From NCBI GenBank assembly GCA_045531905.1, contig JAZSEY010000002.1, positions 1-64,000 of the forward strand: a stretch of DNA of 64,000 bases. Direction: 5' to 3'. The notes under the pieces were generated by a model. The model worked only from the letters and a program-made list of their open reading frames with translations. It searched no databases and was not told the DNA's origin. Position numbers and translations under genes: made by a program. Positions 28,180 to 38,458 of the stretch are shown here, piece after piece. This DNA is from RGIG6919 sp045531905. Lineage in GTDB: Bacteria > Bacillota > Clostridia > Lachnospirales > Lachnospiraceae. Each line of letters opens with the position of its first letter. Position 1 is the stretch's first letter.

Positions 28180-29247
28180 TTAGTACTCCTTAACTGACTC
28201 TTCTCCAGTCATAACTCTTAATGCACCCTGAGCTAATGCTAAAAGTTCGTCTTCGCCAGGATAAATAGTAACAGGAGCTAAGAATTCTACATATTCCTTC
28301 ATAACATCAGTTGTTTCTCTGCCGTATGCGATACCACCAGTTAAGATAATCTGGTCAACCTTGCCCATCAATACAACAGCCATAGCACCGATTTCCTTGC
28401 AAAGCTGATAATGGAATGCATCCATATAAAGCTTAGCTGTCTCGTCGCCTTCATTTGCCATCTTGATAACATCACGCATATCGTTTGTTCCAAGTACAGC
28501 GTTGAAGCCGCCGTTACCATTAATCATCTTGGCAACTTCTTTTTCTGTGTACTTACCGCTGAAGCAAAGTTTCATTAAAGCACCTGAAGGAAGTGCACCA
28601 GAACGCTCTGGTGAGAATGGACCATCACCATCTAATGCATTTGCAACGTCGATGATGCGACCGTTCTTGTGAGCACCAACAGATACGCCACCACCCATGT
28701 GTACAACGATTAAGTTCAAATCTTCATAACTCTTGCCAACTTCCTTTGCATAACGTTTTGCAACAGCCTTCTGGTTTAATGCGTGGAAGATAGAAGTACG
28801 AGGCATTAATGGGTGACCGGATACTCTGGCTACGTCCTGTAATTCATCTACTACTACAGGGTCAACAATGTAAGAAGGCACGTTGATTTCATCTGCGATT
28901 TCCTTCGCTAAAATACCACCGAGGTTAGATGCGTGCTGTCCCTGCTTACCGATCTTTAAATCTTCTAATAATTCAGGGGTAGTTGCATATGTTCCACTTG
29001 GGATTGGCTTTAATAAACCACCACGACCAACTACAACATCAATAGAATCTAAATCAATATTCTTTTCCTTTAATAAATCTAAAATAACTGCTTTTCTGAA
29101 ATCCTTCTGCTCGTAGATAGAAGCGTACTGTGAAATCTCTTCTGTAGAGTGACGAAGTGTACCTTCCATTAACTGTGTTTCGTCTTCGTAAACACCAATC
29201 TTGGTAGAAGTAGAACCTGGATTGATAATTAAAATCTTGTATGACAT
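28180..29247 (-). CDS. buk: Butyrate kinase
   Basis: 355 residues of the acetate/butyrate kinase (ASKHA) fold: NPGSTSTKIGVYE at the start for phosphate binding, VHMGGGVSVGAHKNG and ILTGGIAYG for nucleotide binding. It converts butyryl phosphate + ADP to butyrate + ATP, the last step of butyrate formation. It lies 21 bases after ptb on the same strand and so is in one operon with it. Confidence 0.97.
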   Translation of the reverse strand: MSYKILIINPGSTSTKIGVYEDETQLMEGTLRHSTEEISQYASIYEQKDFRKAVILDLLKEKNIDLDSIDVVVGRGGLLKPIPSGTYATTPELLEDLKIGKQGQHASNLGGILAKEIADEINVPSYIVDPVVVDELQDVARVSGHPLMPRTSIFHALNQKAVAKRYAKEVGKSYEDLNLIVVHMGGGVSVGAHKNGRIIDVANALDGDGPFSPERSGALPSGALMKLCFSGKYTEKEVAKMINGNGGFNAVLGTNDMRDVIKMANEGDETAKLYMDAFHYQLCKEIGAMAVVLMGKVDQIILTGGIAYGRETTDVMKEYVEFLAPVTIYPGEDELLALAQGALRVMTGEESVKEY

Positions 29248-29268
29248 TGTGCGTCCTCCTAAAATCTA

Positions 29269-30183
29269 TTATTTGTTCATTGCTTCAGCAACAACAGCGC
29301 CTAAAGCAATAGAATTTACCTTTGTCTCGAAGTCATCAGAACGTGATGTTAAGATAACAGGAGCCTTTGTACCAGTTAAAATGTTACCGTTCTTAACCTC
29401 TGCTGTGTGAACAAGACACTTATATGTAATGTTACCTGCGTGGATGTCAGGGAATAATAAAATGTCAGCATCACCAACGATCTTACGGTCAGTAGCACCT
29501 TTGTGCTTAGCAGCTTCTGGATCAATAGCTAAATCTAATGACATTGGTCCATCAACGATACATCCTGGGATCTTACCTTCTTCGTTCATCTTTGTGAGTT
29601 CAGCAGCCTCAACAGTTACAGGCATCTTTGGATTCACAACTTCAACTGCTGCAAGTGGAGCAACCTTTGGATTTGCAATACCACAAGCGTGTGCAATCTC
29701 AACAGTGTTGTTAATAATCTGTGCCTTAGTCTCTAAATCAGGATAAGGAACGAAAGCAACATCGCTTAAGAAGAGGAGATGGTCATAACCCTTAATCTCA
29801 AATACACAAACGTGAGATAAAGTCTTGTCAGTACGAAGACCAACTTCCTTGTCTAATACGCTCTTTAAAAATGACTTTGTATCGATAAGTCCCTTCATGT
29901 ACATATCTGCTTTTCCGTCATGTACCAAAGAAACTGCCTTTAAAGCAGCTGCATAGTCATCTGGCTCATTGATAATTTCGAAATCGTCAGCGTTGATATT
30001 CATAGATGCAGCAAGTTCACGAATCTTTGCTTCGTCACCTACTAAGATGGCATCTGCAATGCCTCTTTCTTTTGCTGCCTGAACAGCTTCTAATACAGCG
30101 TCATCCTGTGCAACAGCAACGGAAACCTTTTTCTTGCTGCACTCTGAAACTCTTGATAATAAATCGTCAAAATTCTTACTCAT
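29269..30183 (-). CDS. ptb: Phosphate butyryltransferase
   Basis: 304 residues of the phosphate acetyl/butyryltransferase family. It converts butyryl-CoA and phosphate to butyryl phosphate and CoA. Family patterns include LFLSDVAFVPYPDLETKAQI and ILLFPDIHAGNITYK. The frame is open far upstream, but the ATG at 30183 has AGAGGTG before it and the homology starts there. A consensus promoter is found at 30218-30246. With buk this gives an ATP-yielding butyrate route. Confidence 0.96.
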   Translation of the reverse strand: MSKNFDDLLSRVSECSKKKVSVAVAQDDAVLEAVQAAKERGIADAILVGDEAKIRELAASMNINADDFEIINEPDDYAAALKAVSLVHDGKADMYMKGLIDTKSFLKSVLDKEVGLRTDKTLSHVCVFEIKGYDHLLFLSDVAFVPYPDLETKAQIINNTVEIAHACGIANPKVAPLAAVEVVNPKMPVTVEAAELTKMNEEGKIPGCIVDGPMSLDLAIDPEAAKHKGATDRKIVGDADILLFPDIHAGNITYKCLVHTAEVKNGNILTGTKAPVILTSRSDDFETKVNSIALGAVVAEAMNK

Positions 30184-30217
30184 TTGTACACACCTCTGTA
30201 AAGTTTTTTTCCTAATA

Positions 30218-30246
30218 ATACTACCACCTTGAATGAAAAGCGTCAA
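30218..30246 (-). promoter_or_regulatory. Promoter of ptb-buk
   Basis: On the minus strand TTGACG (30246-30241) and TAGTAT (30223-30218) are exactly 17 bases apart. The rest of the 320-base gap before the next gene at 30504 shows no gene and no promoter I can place with confidence. Confidence 0.65.
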
Positions 30247-30503
30247 GTAATCAAGCCATAGGATTATATGCATTTTGATATAATGTTTTTTAATGAAGTT
30301 GACGATATACATATGGGTATGTATTTTGATATCCTGACACATGATGTTGCATCAATTTTAAAAAATAATACTATATCTTGTAAAAATAGTGGATTTTATG
30401 CAGATGGTATGGTAAAATGATTTAAATTGTGTAATTGTGCCAATTTATAACTATAAATAGAGATAACAATTCGTATGATAGATTAAGACATGAGGTGAAA
30501 GGT

Positions 30504-33500
30504 ATGAATTCAAAAAACAAATTGATTCAAAAATTAGTTAAAGTCGGAAAGAAACACAAGATACTGACTTATCCTATTTTAGCATTGGTGGCAATCATCA
30601 GTGCCATTTCCTATCTGTATCGTTGGAGCAGAGGAAGTGGTAGAAGAGTGGTTGCAACTATTTTAGTGCTTGCCCTTGTGCTTTCACAATCATACTTTAT
30701 GACTTCATCCGCAAATGATAGTGCATTTGTATATGAGGAAGAAGAGGAACAGGTGAATCTCGTGGATGTAGAGGAAGAGGAAGAAGAAAGCCTGATTTCC
30801 AGTGAGGAAGCAGAAGAGGAGCCTGCCGGTAATGATACCGAGGCAACGACTGCTTATGACATTGAAGATGCTGAGGACTTGAGACCAGAGGAAGAGCCTT
30901 CTTCTGAAGCAGTTGCAGATGTGGATGATGAGACAGATGCAAGTACCAGTGAACCGAATGATGATTCTGGCGAAGATGAAGAAGTTGTGACAAAGGATGA
31001 TAAAGAGGATACGGAAAGTGGTAAAGGTAGTGTTACTGCTATGGATATGCCTTCCGGTGCTGAGACTGTTATGGTGTTGCCAGCAGGAACCTCAGAGAAT
31101 GATACGAAAAAGGCATTGCCATCTAAGATTGTTTGTACAATTAAGATGGTAAGTGGAACCATATATAGCGAAGAACTTGATGTTACCTGGGTTTCGGATT
31201 CATTTGTGAATACAAGTAGTTCTACTGTGTTTTTTACTCCGAGATTGGTAGATGAAGATGATTATGTTTCTGTTACTGAGGATTATACCAATGTTAAGGT
31301 TACAGTAGAGTATTTTACAAAATACACTGTGAAGTTCGAACCAGATGGCGGTTCTGTGGATTATAGTAGTTCTGGTTTTATCTTTGATGAGGTAAATCAA
31401 ACATACTATGGATTCGTATCCAAGACATATCAGTTGCCAAATGTTACAAGAACAAAGTTAGCTGGTGGAGAGTTCACATTTGTGGATTGGACATTAGACG
31501 GTGCAAGTCAAGGTGCTGCAGGGGCAGATTTTATGACACCAACTGCTGTTGGGGAATTAACCTTTGTAGCGAACTGGAAAGAAGCAGAGGTTTCTTATAA
31601 AGATGAATTCCATGAGACAGAATACCGTTACCCTGATAAGGGAACTACATATAATACAGAGGTTACACCTGCGACAGTACAGGGATATACCTTTAAGGGT
31701 TGGAAGAAAGTCGGCTTGGCAGATTTGATTCCAGTTGGCAATGTGGTTGCCAATGAAATTGATGATGTTGAATTGACTGCTGTTTGGGAGAAACGTAAGT
31801 ATACTTTGGTCTACAATCCTAATTTTGGTAGTGGTAGTGGTGTTGGTGCTACGGAGAGTAAGGATCACACATTTGCGACTCCGGGAGATACATTAGATCA
31901 GAATAATTTCCGTAGATTTGGTTATCGATTTGTTGGTTGGGCATTTTCAGATAGTGCTACAGAAGCAGATTTTGCTGATATGGCAGCCATTGCTGATGAT
32001 ACTTTTGCAAGTTATTTCACTTCAGAAGATGTTCCAGTAATTAATCTTTATGCTGTGTGGGAAAAGGTTAGCATCACATATGATGACATGACAGTGTCCA
32101 AGTCCATTGGCACTACATATGGTGAAGCGATTTCAGAGAGTTATGGTTTGGTAAATGGTGCTGATTCTAGTGAGAATTTTAGCGCGACCATTACTGGAGC
32201 TAAGATTGGAGATACAGATTGTACAATATCCGAATACATTAAGGATTTTGGTATTACAGCATCTGGAGCTACGATGTCAGTTGTTGGTACACCGATTAAA
32301 CTTTGGGACGGCAATATGACAGTTTCTGTTGATGTGAGTGATGTTGCTGCGGGAACTAACGATGTGTTGACTGTAGTTTTAACAACACAGAAAAAGACAT
32401 TAACGATTTCTGACGTAACATTGGCTGCAAAGGTGTATGATGGTACTGCAGATGTAGATAAGAGCAAACTGACCATTACATTAGATGGTGTTTATCTGTC
32501 AGATGATGTTGCTGTGAATATGGAAGATTTGACTGTGCATTATGACTCTAAAGATGCCGGTAACAATACAAAATCTTTGGTAATGTCTAATATTGCATTA
32601 ACCGGTGCAGCGGCTGGCAATTATAAGATTGCTTCTACACATACAGAAAATGAAGCAGCTACCATAGCAAAGAAGCCATTGAATGTGAAATTGGATGGTA
32701 AGATATATAAGTTTGCAGGTGAAAAGGCTGCAGACCCAAGTAGTCAGGATTTTGTTTTGGATTACGACACTGACAAGTATACAAGTGATGAATTGGCAGC
32801 AGTTCAAAGTCTTGTTACAAGAGATGGTGGCTTAGATGCCATCATGCAGATTACTTATACTGTTCCTGAAGTAAATGAACAAAAGGAATATGACATTGAT
32901 GTTATTATTCGATCAGACAACTATGAGGTAGCTTGTGCTGCTAGTTGTAAGTTAGAGGTAACACAGGATGCAGCTGTTTTAGATGAAACCTTTACAGTGG
33001 AATCACAATATAACGAGGAAACTGAGTGGTACACAGATGTGGTAACAATTGCTCCAAAGGTATTGCGTGATCCTGATTACTATAACCAGATTTTAATTGT
33101 TGGCACACAGGAGTGGCAGAGTAATTCTATCGTATTAGATGATGATAGTGAATACAATGGCAAAGAGATTCAGGTTGTTGTAAGAAATGGCAGAACAGGT
33201 GCCTATACATCGGATTCTGAAAAGATGGTATTTAACATTGATACAAAGGCTCCGACCTATCTTGGCGCTGAGTTTACAGCGGCAGGTACAGGCTCTGTGT
33301 TTAATCAGATTGGTAATTTCTTTAAGTATGGTAACTTCTTCCAAGAGACAGTTACTGCGACTTTAAGTTTTGAAGATTTACGAAGCGGTTGTAAGGAAAT
33401 TTTCTATAAGTTCTCAGGTGAAGAAAAGTGGACACAGAAGGAATTAACTGATGATTCTATTTCAATCAGTATTCCATTGGGTACCAATAATGAGATTATC

Positions 33501-36029
33501 TTCTATGTAACAGACGTTGCAGGTAATCAGACAGAAGAGATTAAGTTGGTTGGTACAGCTGATGGCTCTCAATGGGTAGTTGAAAAGAACAATCCGGTAT
33601 TAGGCGGATATCATGTTGAGAATATTTCGGGAGACCGTATTTCAAATCTTACAAGTGGCAATTGGTATAACCAACCAGTACAGCTTGTAGCAGATATTAT
33701 TGAGTCTGAGTCAGGTGTTCAGTATGCTGATTGGTATATTAATGGCAAGACTGACAGAGTGACTTTGGATGAATATGTAAAGAGTGGTGCAGATACAACT
33801 GTTCCGGTGAAGAAACAGTTCTTAGAAAGTGGAAAATATAAGGTTAGCATTGACGTGACAGATAATGCTAATAATACAATGGGTATTACAGAGTTGACAG
33901 AATTGCGAATTGACTTGGATGCTCCTGTTATTACCATTGATGAGAACAGTTATAAGGATGAATGGGCTCAGTCAGTAGATGTGAAGTTTACAGTAAAAGA
34001 TACTGTAAGTGGTATTTACAAAGTGAGTGCAGTGACTCCATCAGGTACTTCCTATGAGATTCGTCCGGATGCTGACGGTAATTATACTCTTACAGTGAAT
34101 GAAAAGGGTAAATATACCATTTATGCGAGAGATGAAGCTGGCAATGAATCTTCTAAGGAGATTTCGTTAGAACAGATTTCAAATGAAAAACCAAAAAATG
34201 CAGGTGTTACCTGGTCACCGGAGAATCCGGATGGTACAGAAAACTGGTACAAGACAAAGCCGGTTGCAACAATTACTCCTGCTACAACAGAGGGAGCGGC
34301 TCCTGTAACAACATATTACAAGCTTTGGACAGGAGATAAGGAACCTGATACTGCAGTAGCAGTAAAAGATGTGACAAAGGTAGAGATTACCGAGGATGGT
34401 ATTTGGAACTTAAGAGTATGGGCACAGACAGCAGCAGGTGTTCAGAGTGAACTGAACTATTTGCATACTGTTATGGTAGATACAACTGCTCCGGATGCAA
34501 TGATTACCTCAGTGCTTCCAGAATCTGATAAGCAGACGGTAACATTTATGGTATCTGATAAATTGAGTGGAATTAATCCAGACAAGTTGGTTATCATGAA
34601 TGGTGGAACTGTAGTTGCTTCTACAGTAACTGCAACAGCAGATGGTGCAGGATATCAGGGAACATTTACAGTGGCAAGTGCCGGTACTTATGAAGTACAT
34701 GCATATGACAAGGCTGGTAATGTTTCTACAGTAGCCAAGTATTCGCCAATGACCATGAAAGTGAATGCGATTAAGAATATTACAGAAAATTCTGCAATGA
34801 TTAGCAACTCGGTTATCAGAGGAACATATGCAATTAGTACTGTAAAATACGAATATAGAAAGGCTTCTGACAGCAAGTATAAGGAGATTACTCCACTTCT
34901 TCAAAAGGATGAACTTGGTAATGTAACAGCTTCTTATTCGTTCCAGAATTTGAAACCGAACACAAAATACTACTACAGAATGACAGCTACATCGGCAATT
35001 GGTGAAGCACTTACTTATACAGGAAGTTTCAAGACAGCAGGTGCTGATGGTATTAACATTACGGGTGTTGTTGTAGATGCTGACAATCCAAATGCAATCA
35101 TAACAGTATCATTACTTGAGGGTAGTACAGTATTAGAGACTACAGAGATTAAGAGTGGTAACTCATTCGTATTTAACAAGGTTGCAGATGGTAACTATAA
35201 TATTGTTGCCACAAATGGTATTACTTCAAAGAATATTTCCGTAAATCTTGTTGATGGCAAAGTGGTTGACCCTGCAGGTGACATTTTAATCACATTGAGA
35301 AGCGGTCAGACAACATCAGTTGTATTGAATGGAACAAAGACACCGAATATTTCTGTATCTGGTTTGGAAGACATTTTCAATTATGATACAGTAAACTTCA
35401 CTGAGGCTGATAAGAAGTTTATTGCCGAAGGTGGTAATGTTGAGTTTAGATTAAATGTTACATACAAGTCATCTGGTGCAGTACCACAGAAGGCTTTGGC
35501 AGCGGTTTATAGTATCATGGATAAGAATGAGAAGGTAAATATGTTCTTAGATCTTACACTTTCAAAGATCCGTACATATGCTTCCGGTGCTGTAGAGTCA
35601 AGAACTCAGATTAGCGAATTAGCAGGTGGTGTTACCATTCGAGTGGTGTTACCATTGCCAAGCAAGGTTGCAAAGGCAAGTGCAAAGAGTATTATCAGAG
35701 TACACAATGATGCTGCAAGCAAATTAGCAGATTTGGATGCAAGCAAAACAAGTTATACATTAGAAAGTGGTCAGTTCTCAACATATGCGTTAGTTTATTC
35801 TACTTCTAAGAAGGATAAGGATGAGGAAGAGGATAAGACAACCGAGGAAGATTCCACTAAGGATGATGATAAGAAGGATGACGACAAGAAGGATGGTGGT
35901 TCTATCAAGGATTATGACTACGACTCATCTCCAAAGACAGGCGATACATCACCAATTGCTGCATTAGGCGGTTTGATGATGATTTCTCTTGCAGGTATCG
36001 TGCTTCTTAGAAGAAAGTGGAATCCATAG
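30504..36029 (+). CDS. Giant cell-wall-anchored surface protein with repeat domains
   Basis: 1841 residues from the ATG preceded by GAGGTGAAAGG. A membrane-crossing signal region (VVATILVLALVLSQSYF) is followed by a very acidic segment (about 75-190), InlB-type beta-grasp repeats (KFEPDGGSVDYSS..., FVDWTLDG and similar), a YDG-type domain (KVYDGTADVDKSKLTI), several Ig-like domains (ITIDENSYKDEW, YARDEAGNES), and an FN3-like domain. A Lys/Asp-rich spacer leads to SPKTGDTSP, a hydrophobic helix and RRKW, a sortase signal with SPKTG in place of LPxTG. It is thus probably linked to peptidoglycan and acts in adhesion or matrix binding. No sortase gene is in the window. Confidence 0.88.
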   Translation: MNSKNKLIQKLVKVGKKHKILTYPILALVAIISAISYLYRWSRGSGRRVVATILVLALVLSQSYFMTSSANDSAFVYEEEEEQVNLVDVEEEEEESLISSEEAEEEPAGNDTEATTAYDIEDAEDLRPEEEPSSEAVADVDDETDASTSEPNDDSGEDEEVVTKDDKEDTESGKGSVTAMDMPSGAETVMVLPAGTSENDTKKALPSKIVCTIKMVSGTIYSEELDVTWVSDSFVNTSSSTVFFTPRLVDEDDYVSVTEDYTNVKVTVEYFTKYTVKFEPDGGSVDYSSSGFIFDEVNQTYYGFVSKTYQLPNVTRTKLAGGEFTFVDWTLDGASQGAAGADFMTPTAVGELTFVANWKEAEVSYKDEFHETEYRYPDKGTTYNTEVTPATVQGYTFKGWKKVGLADLIPVGNVVANEIDDVELTAVWEKRKYTLVYNPNFGSGSGVGATESKDHTFATPGDTLDQNNFRRFGYRFVGWAFSDSATEADFADMAAIADDTFASYFTSEDVPVINLYAVWEKVSITYDDMTVSKSIGTTYGEAISESYGLVNGADSSENFSATITGAKIGDTDCTISEYIKDFGITASGATMSVVGTPIKLWDGNMTVSVDVSDVAAGTNDVLTVVLTTQKKTLTISDVTLAAKVYDGTADVDKSKLTITLDGVYLSDDVAVNMEDLTVHYDSKDAGNNTKSLVMSNIALTGAAAGNYKIASTHTENEAATIAKKPLNVKLDGKIYKFAGEKAADPSSQDFVLDYDTDKYTSDELAAVQSLVTRDGGLDAIMQITYTVPEVNEQKEYDIDVIIRSDNYEVACAASCKLEVTQDAAVLDETFTVESQYNEETEWYTDVVTIAPKVLRDPDYYNQILIVGTQEWQSNSIVLDDDSEYNGKEIQVVVRNGRTGAYTSDSEKMVFNIDTKAPTYLGAEFTAAGTGSVFNQIGNFFKYGNFFQETVTATLSFEDLRSGCKEIFYKFSGEEKWTQKELTDDSISISIPLGTNNEIIFYVTDVAGNQTEEIKLVGTADGSQWVVEKNNPVLGGYHVENISGDRISNLTSGNWYNQPVQLVADIIESESGVQYADWYINGKTDRVTLDEYVKSGADTTVPVKKQFLESGKYKVSIDVTDNANNTMGITELTELRIDLDAPVITIDENSYKDEWAQSVDVKFTVKDTVSGIYKVSAVTPSGTSYEIRPDADGNYTLTVNEKGKYTIYARDEAGNESSKEISLEQISNEKPKNAGVTWSPENPDGTENWYKTKPVATITPATTEGAAPVTTYYKLWTGDKEPDTAVAVKDVTKVEITEDGIWNLRVWAQTAAGVQSELNYLHTVMVDTTAPDAMITSVLPESDKQTVTFMVSDKLSGINPDKLVIMNGGTVVASTVTATADGAGYQGTFTVASAGTYEVHAYDKAGNVSTVAKYSPMTMKVNAIKNITENSAMISNSVIRGTYAISTVKYEYRKASDSKYKEITPLLQKDELGNVTASYSFQNLKPNTKYYYRMTATSAIGEALTYTGSFKTAGADGINITGVVVDADNPNAIITVSLLEGSTVLETTEIKSGNSFVFNKVADGNYNIVATNGITSKNISVNLVDGKVVDPAGDILITLRSGQTTSVVLNGTKTPNISVSGLEDIFNYDTVNFTEADKKFIAEGGNVEFRLNVTYKSSGAVPQKALAAVYSIMDKNEKVNMFLDLTLSKIRTYASGAVESRTQISELAGGVTIRVVLPLPSKVAKASAKSIIRVHNDAASKLADLDASKTSYTLESGQFSTYALVYSTSKKDKDEEEDKTTEEDSTKDDDKKDDDKKDGGSIKDYDYDSSPKTGDTSPIAALGGLMMISLAGIVLLRRKWNP

Positions 36030-36081
36030 TATTAGAAAAACTTACCAAAATATTTTATATTGATGTGTAGATAATACACTT

Positions 36082-36120
36082 AGAAGCAGTAATAAAGAAC
36101 TTATTACTGCTTCTTCATTA
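36082..36120 (+). terminator. Terminator-like hairpin after the surface protein gene
   Basis: AGAAGCAGTAATAA and TTATTACTGCTTCT form a perfect 14-base-pair stem; the following T run is weak (TCATTATAA). Confidence 0.65.
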
Positions 36121-36147
36121 TAAAATAGATTTTTGGAGGTAACGAAA

Positions 36148-36357
36148 ATGTCTAGTTCAAACAACAGCAATCGTATGGAAGTTCCTAACGCAAAGGACGC
36201 TATGAACAAGTTCAAGATGGAAGTTGCTCAGGAGATGGGTGTAAACTTAAAGAATGGTTACAATGGTGACCTTACTTCTCGTGAGACAGGTTCTGTCGGT
36301 GGTGAGATGGTTAGACAGATGATCAAGAGACAGGAAGAGCAGATGTCTGGTAAGTAA
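36148..36357 (+). CDS. Alpha/beta-type small acid-soluble spore protein
   Basis: 69 residues. These proteins coat spore DNA in the A-like form, protect it from UV, and are cleaved by GPR protease on germination. The family core is clear: KFKMEVAQEMGVNL, then LTSRETGSVGGEMVRQMI. Residues EMGV correspond to the GPR cleavage region. GGAGGT lies seven bases before the chosen ATG. It indicates a spore-forming ancestry and probably ability. A terminator follows directly. Confidence 0.95.
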   Translation: MSSSNNSNRMEVPNAKDAMNKFKMEVAQEMGVNLKNGYNGDLTSRETGSVGGEMVRQMIKRQEEQMSGK

Positions 36358-36364
36358 AACCACG

Positions 36365-36397
36365 AAAAAGGCTGGAGAAAATCCAGCCTTTTCTTTT
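36365..36397 (+). terminator. Terminator of the spore protein gene
   Basis: AAAAGGCTGGA and TCCAGCCTTTT with a short A-rich loop, followed by CTTTT. Confidence 0.92.
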
Positions 36398-36419
36398 GCA
36401 GAAAAAACAGTATTTGTGC

Positions 36420-36448
36420 TTTACATATTGATTTTTTCTTGCTATAAT
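36420..36448 (+). promoter_or_regulatory. Promoter of trigger factor
   Basis: TTTACA (36420-36425) and a perfect TATAAT (36443-36448) are 17 bases apart. Confidence 0.7.
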
Positions 36449-36515
36449 TTATTGATATGTGCGGGCACAAATCAGTTCGCAAAGTAGCAAGCTACATAAG
36501 GAGGATATTTTTAAA

Positions 36516-37802
36516 ATGAGTTTATCAGTAGAAAAATTAGAGAAGAATATGGCGAAGCTTACAATTACAGTACCAGCTGCAGAGTTTGATGCTGCTATTA
36601 CTAAGGCTTACAACAAGCAGAAGGGTAAGCTTTCAGTACCTGGTTTCCGTAAGGGTAAGGTGCCTCAAGCATATTTAGAGAAGATGTATGGAGCAGAGAT
36701 GTTCTACGAGGATGCTGCGAATATTTGTATTCAGGATGCATATCCAACAGCATTGGATGAGTGTGATTTAGATATCGTTTCAAGACCTGAGATTGATGCA
36801 GAGCAGATGGAAAAGGGTAAGGATTTCATTTTTACTGCTTTAGTAGCAACAAAGCCTGAAGTAACATTAGGAGATTACAAGGGTATTGAGATTGACAAGA
36901 TTGAGATTGAAGTAACTGACGCTGATGTAGAAGCAGAACTTAAGAAGGCTCAGATGCAGAACAGAAGAACATCAGAGATTACTGATAGAGCTGCTGAGTT
37001 AGGTGATACTGTTACTATCGATTTTGATGGATATATTGATGGCGAGCAGTTTGAAGGTGGTAAGGGCGAGAACTATCCTTTAGAGTTAGGTTCTCATTCT
37101 TTCATTGACAACTTTGAAGATCAGTTAGTTGGCAAGAATATTGGTGATGATGTTGAAGTAAATGTTACATTCCCAGAGGATTACCATGCAACTGAATTAG
37201 CTGGAAAGCCAGTTGTATTCAAGGTTAAGATTCATGCAATTAAGGCAAACGAGTTACCAGAGTTAAATGATGAGTTTGCTTCAGAAGTTTCAGAATTTGA
37301 GACATTAGAAGAATACAAGAATGACATTAAGGCAAAACTTACTGCTGATAAGGAAAAAGAGGCAACTCGTGCAAAGGAGAATGCAGTAGTTGACGCTATT
37401 ATTGAGAAGGCAGAGATGGATATTCCTGCACCTATGGTAGACAGCACTAAGGAGCAGATGTATCAGGAGTTTGCACAGAGAATCAGCTATCAGGGCTTGT
37501 CAATTGAGCAGTACTTCCAGTTTACAGGTATGGATCAGGAGAAGTTTATGGAGTCTATGACACCAGAAGCTGAGCATAGAATTAAGTCTAGACTTGTTTT
37601 AGAGGCAGTAGCTAAGGCTGAGAATATTGAGGCTACAGATGATGAGTTAAAGGAAGAAATCGAAAAGATGGCTTCTATGTATCAGATGGATGCTGAAAAA
37701 CTTATCGAGATGATTGGTGATAGCGAGAAGAAGGCTATCAAGCAGGATATCGAAGTACAGAAGGCTGTAGATTTAGTAGTAAAGGCAGCTGTTGAAAAAT
37801 AA
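36516..37802 (+). CDS. tig: Trigger factor
   Basis: 428 residues. This ribosome-bound chaperone with peptidyl-prolyl isomerase activity meets nascent chains at the exit tunnel. The N-terminal ribosome-docking signature appears as VPGFRKGKVPQAYLEK. The FKBP-type isomerase domain is at about 150-240 (GDTVTIDFDGYIDGEQFEGG) and the helical C-terminal arms follow. The ATG at 36516 has AAGGAGGA upstream. It precedes clpP and clpX, the conserved Firmicutes order. Confidence 0.97.
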   Translation: MSLSVEKLEKNMAKLTITVPAAEFDAAITKAYNKQKGKLSVPGFRKGKVPQAYLEKMYGAEMFYEDAANICIQDAYPTALDECDLDIVSRPEIDAEQMEKGKDFIFTALVATKPEVTLGDYKGIEIDKIEIEVTDADVEAELKKAQMQNRRTSEITDRAAELGDTVTIDFDGYIDGEQFEGGKGENYPLELGSHSFIDNFEDQLVGKNIGDDVEVNVTFPEDYHATELAGKPVVFKVKIHAIKANELPELNDEFASEVSEFETLEEYKNDIKAKLTADKEKEATRAKENAVVDAIIEKAEMDIPAPMVDSTKEQMYQEFAQRISYQGLSIEQYFQFTGMDQEKFMESMTPEAEHRIKSRLVLEAVAKAENIEATDDELKEEIEKMASMYQMDAEKLIEMIGDSEKKAIKQDIEVQKAVDLVVKAAVEK

Positions 37803-37865
37803 GACTTTACTGTATGAGGGTGGAATAAGAAAACGTAATTATGCGTGTAAAAGGAGGTATGGGCT

Positions 37866-38447
37866 ATGAGTTTTATGCCATATGTAGTGGAGCAAACCAG
37901 TAAGGGTGAGCGTTCCTATGATATTTATTCCAGACTGTTAAAGGATCGTATTATTTTCCTTGGCGACGAGGTGAATGATACAACTGCAAGTTTGATTATT
38001 GCACAGTTATTATTCTTGGAGTCAGAAGATCCATCTAAGGATATTAGTTTGTATATCAATAGTCCGGGTGGTTCTGTTACTGCAGGAATGGGTATTTATG
38101 ATACTATGAATTACATTAAGTGTGATGTATCTACCATTTGTTGTGGTATGGCAGCAAGTATGGGTGCATTTCTTTTAGCCGGTGGTGCGAAAGGAAAGCG
38201 TTATGCATTACCGAATTCAGAGATTATGATTCATCAGCCACTTGGTGGTGCAAGAGGTCAGGCTACTGAGATTAAGATTGTAGCAGATCACATTATCAAG
38301 ACGAGAGAGAAATTGAATCGTATCTTAAGTGAGAATTCTGGTCAGCCTTTAGAAGTAATTGAAAGAGATACAGAAAGAGATAACTATATGTCTGCTGATG
38401 AAGCTGTTGCATATGGACTAATTGATAGTGTAATTAAGAGTCGTTAA
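37866..38447 (+). CDS. clpP: ATP-dependent Clp protease proteolytic subunit
   Basis: 193 residues. This is the tetradecameric serine protease chamber used by ClpX. The catalytic triad is visible: Ser in CCGMAASMGAFLLAGG, His in IMIHQPLGGARGQATE, and Asp in ERDTERDNYMSADEA. There is no long propeptide. AAGGAGGT is nine bases before ATG. clpX starts 11 bases after the stop. Confidence 0.98.
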   Translation: MSFMPYVVEQTSKGERSYDIYSRLLKDRIIFLGDEVNDTTASLIIAQLLFLESEDPSKDISLYINSPGGSVTAGMGIYDTMNYIKCDVSTICCGMAASMGAFLLAGGAKGKRYALPNSEIMIHQPLGGARGQATEIKIVADHIIKTREKLNRILSENSGQPLEVIERDTERDNYMSADEAVAYGLIDSVIKSR

Positions 38448-38458
38448 GGAGAATTTGC

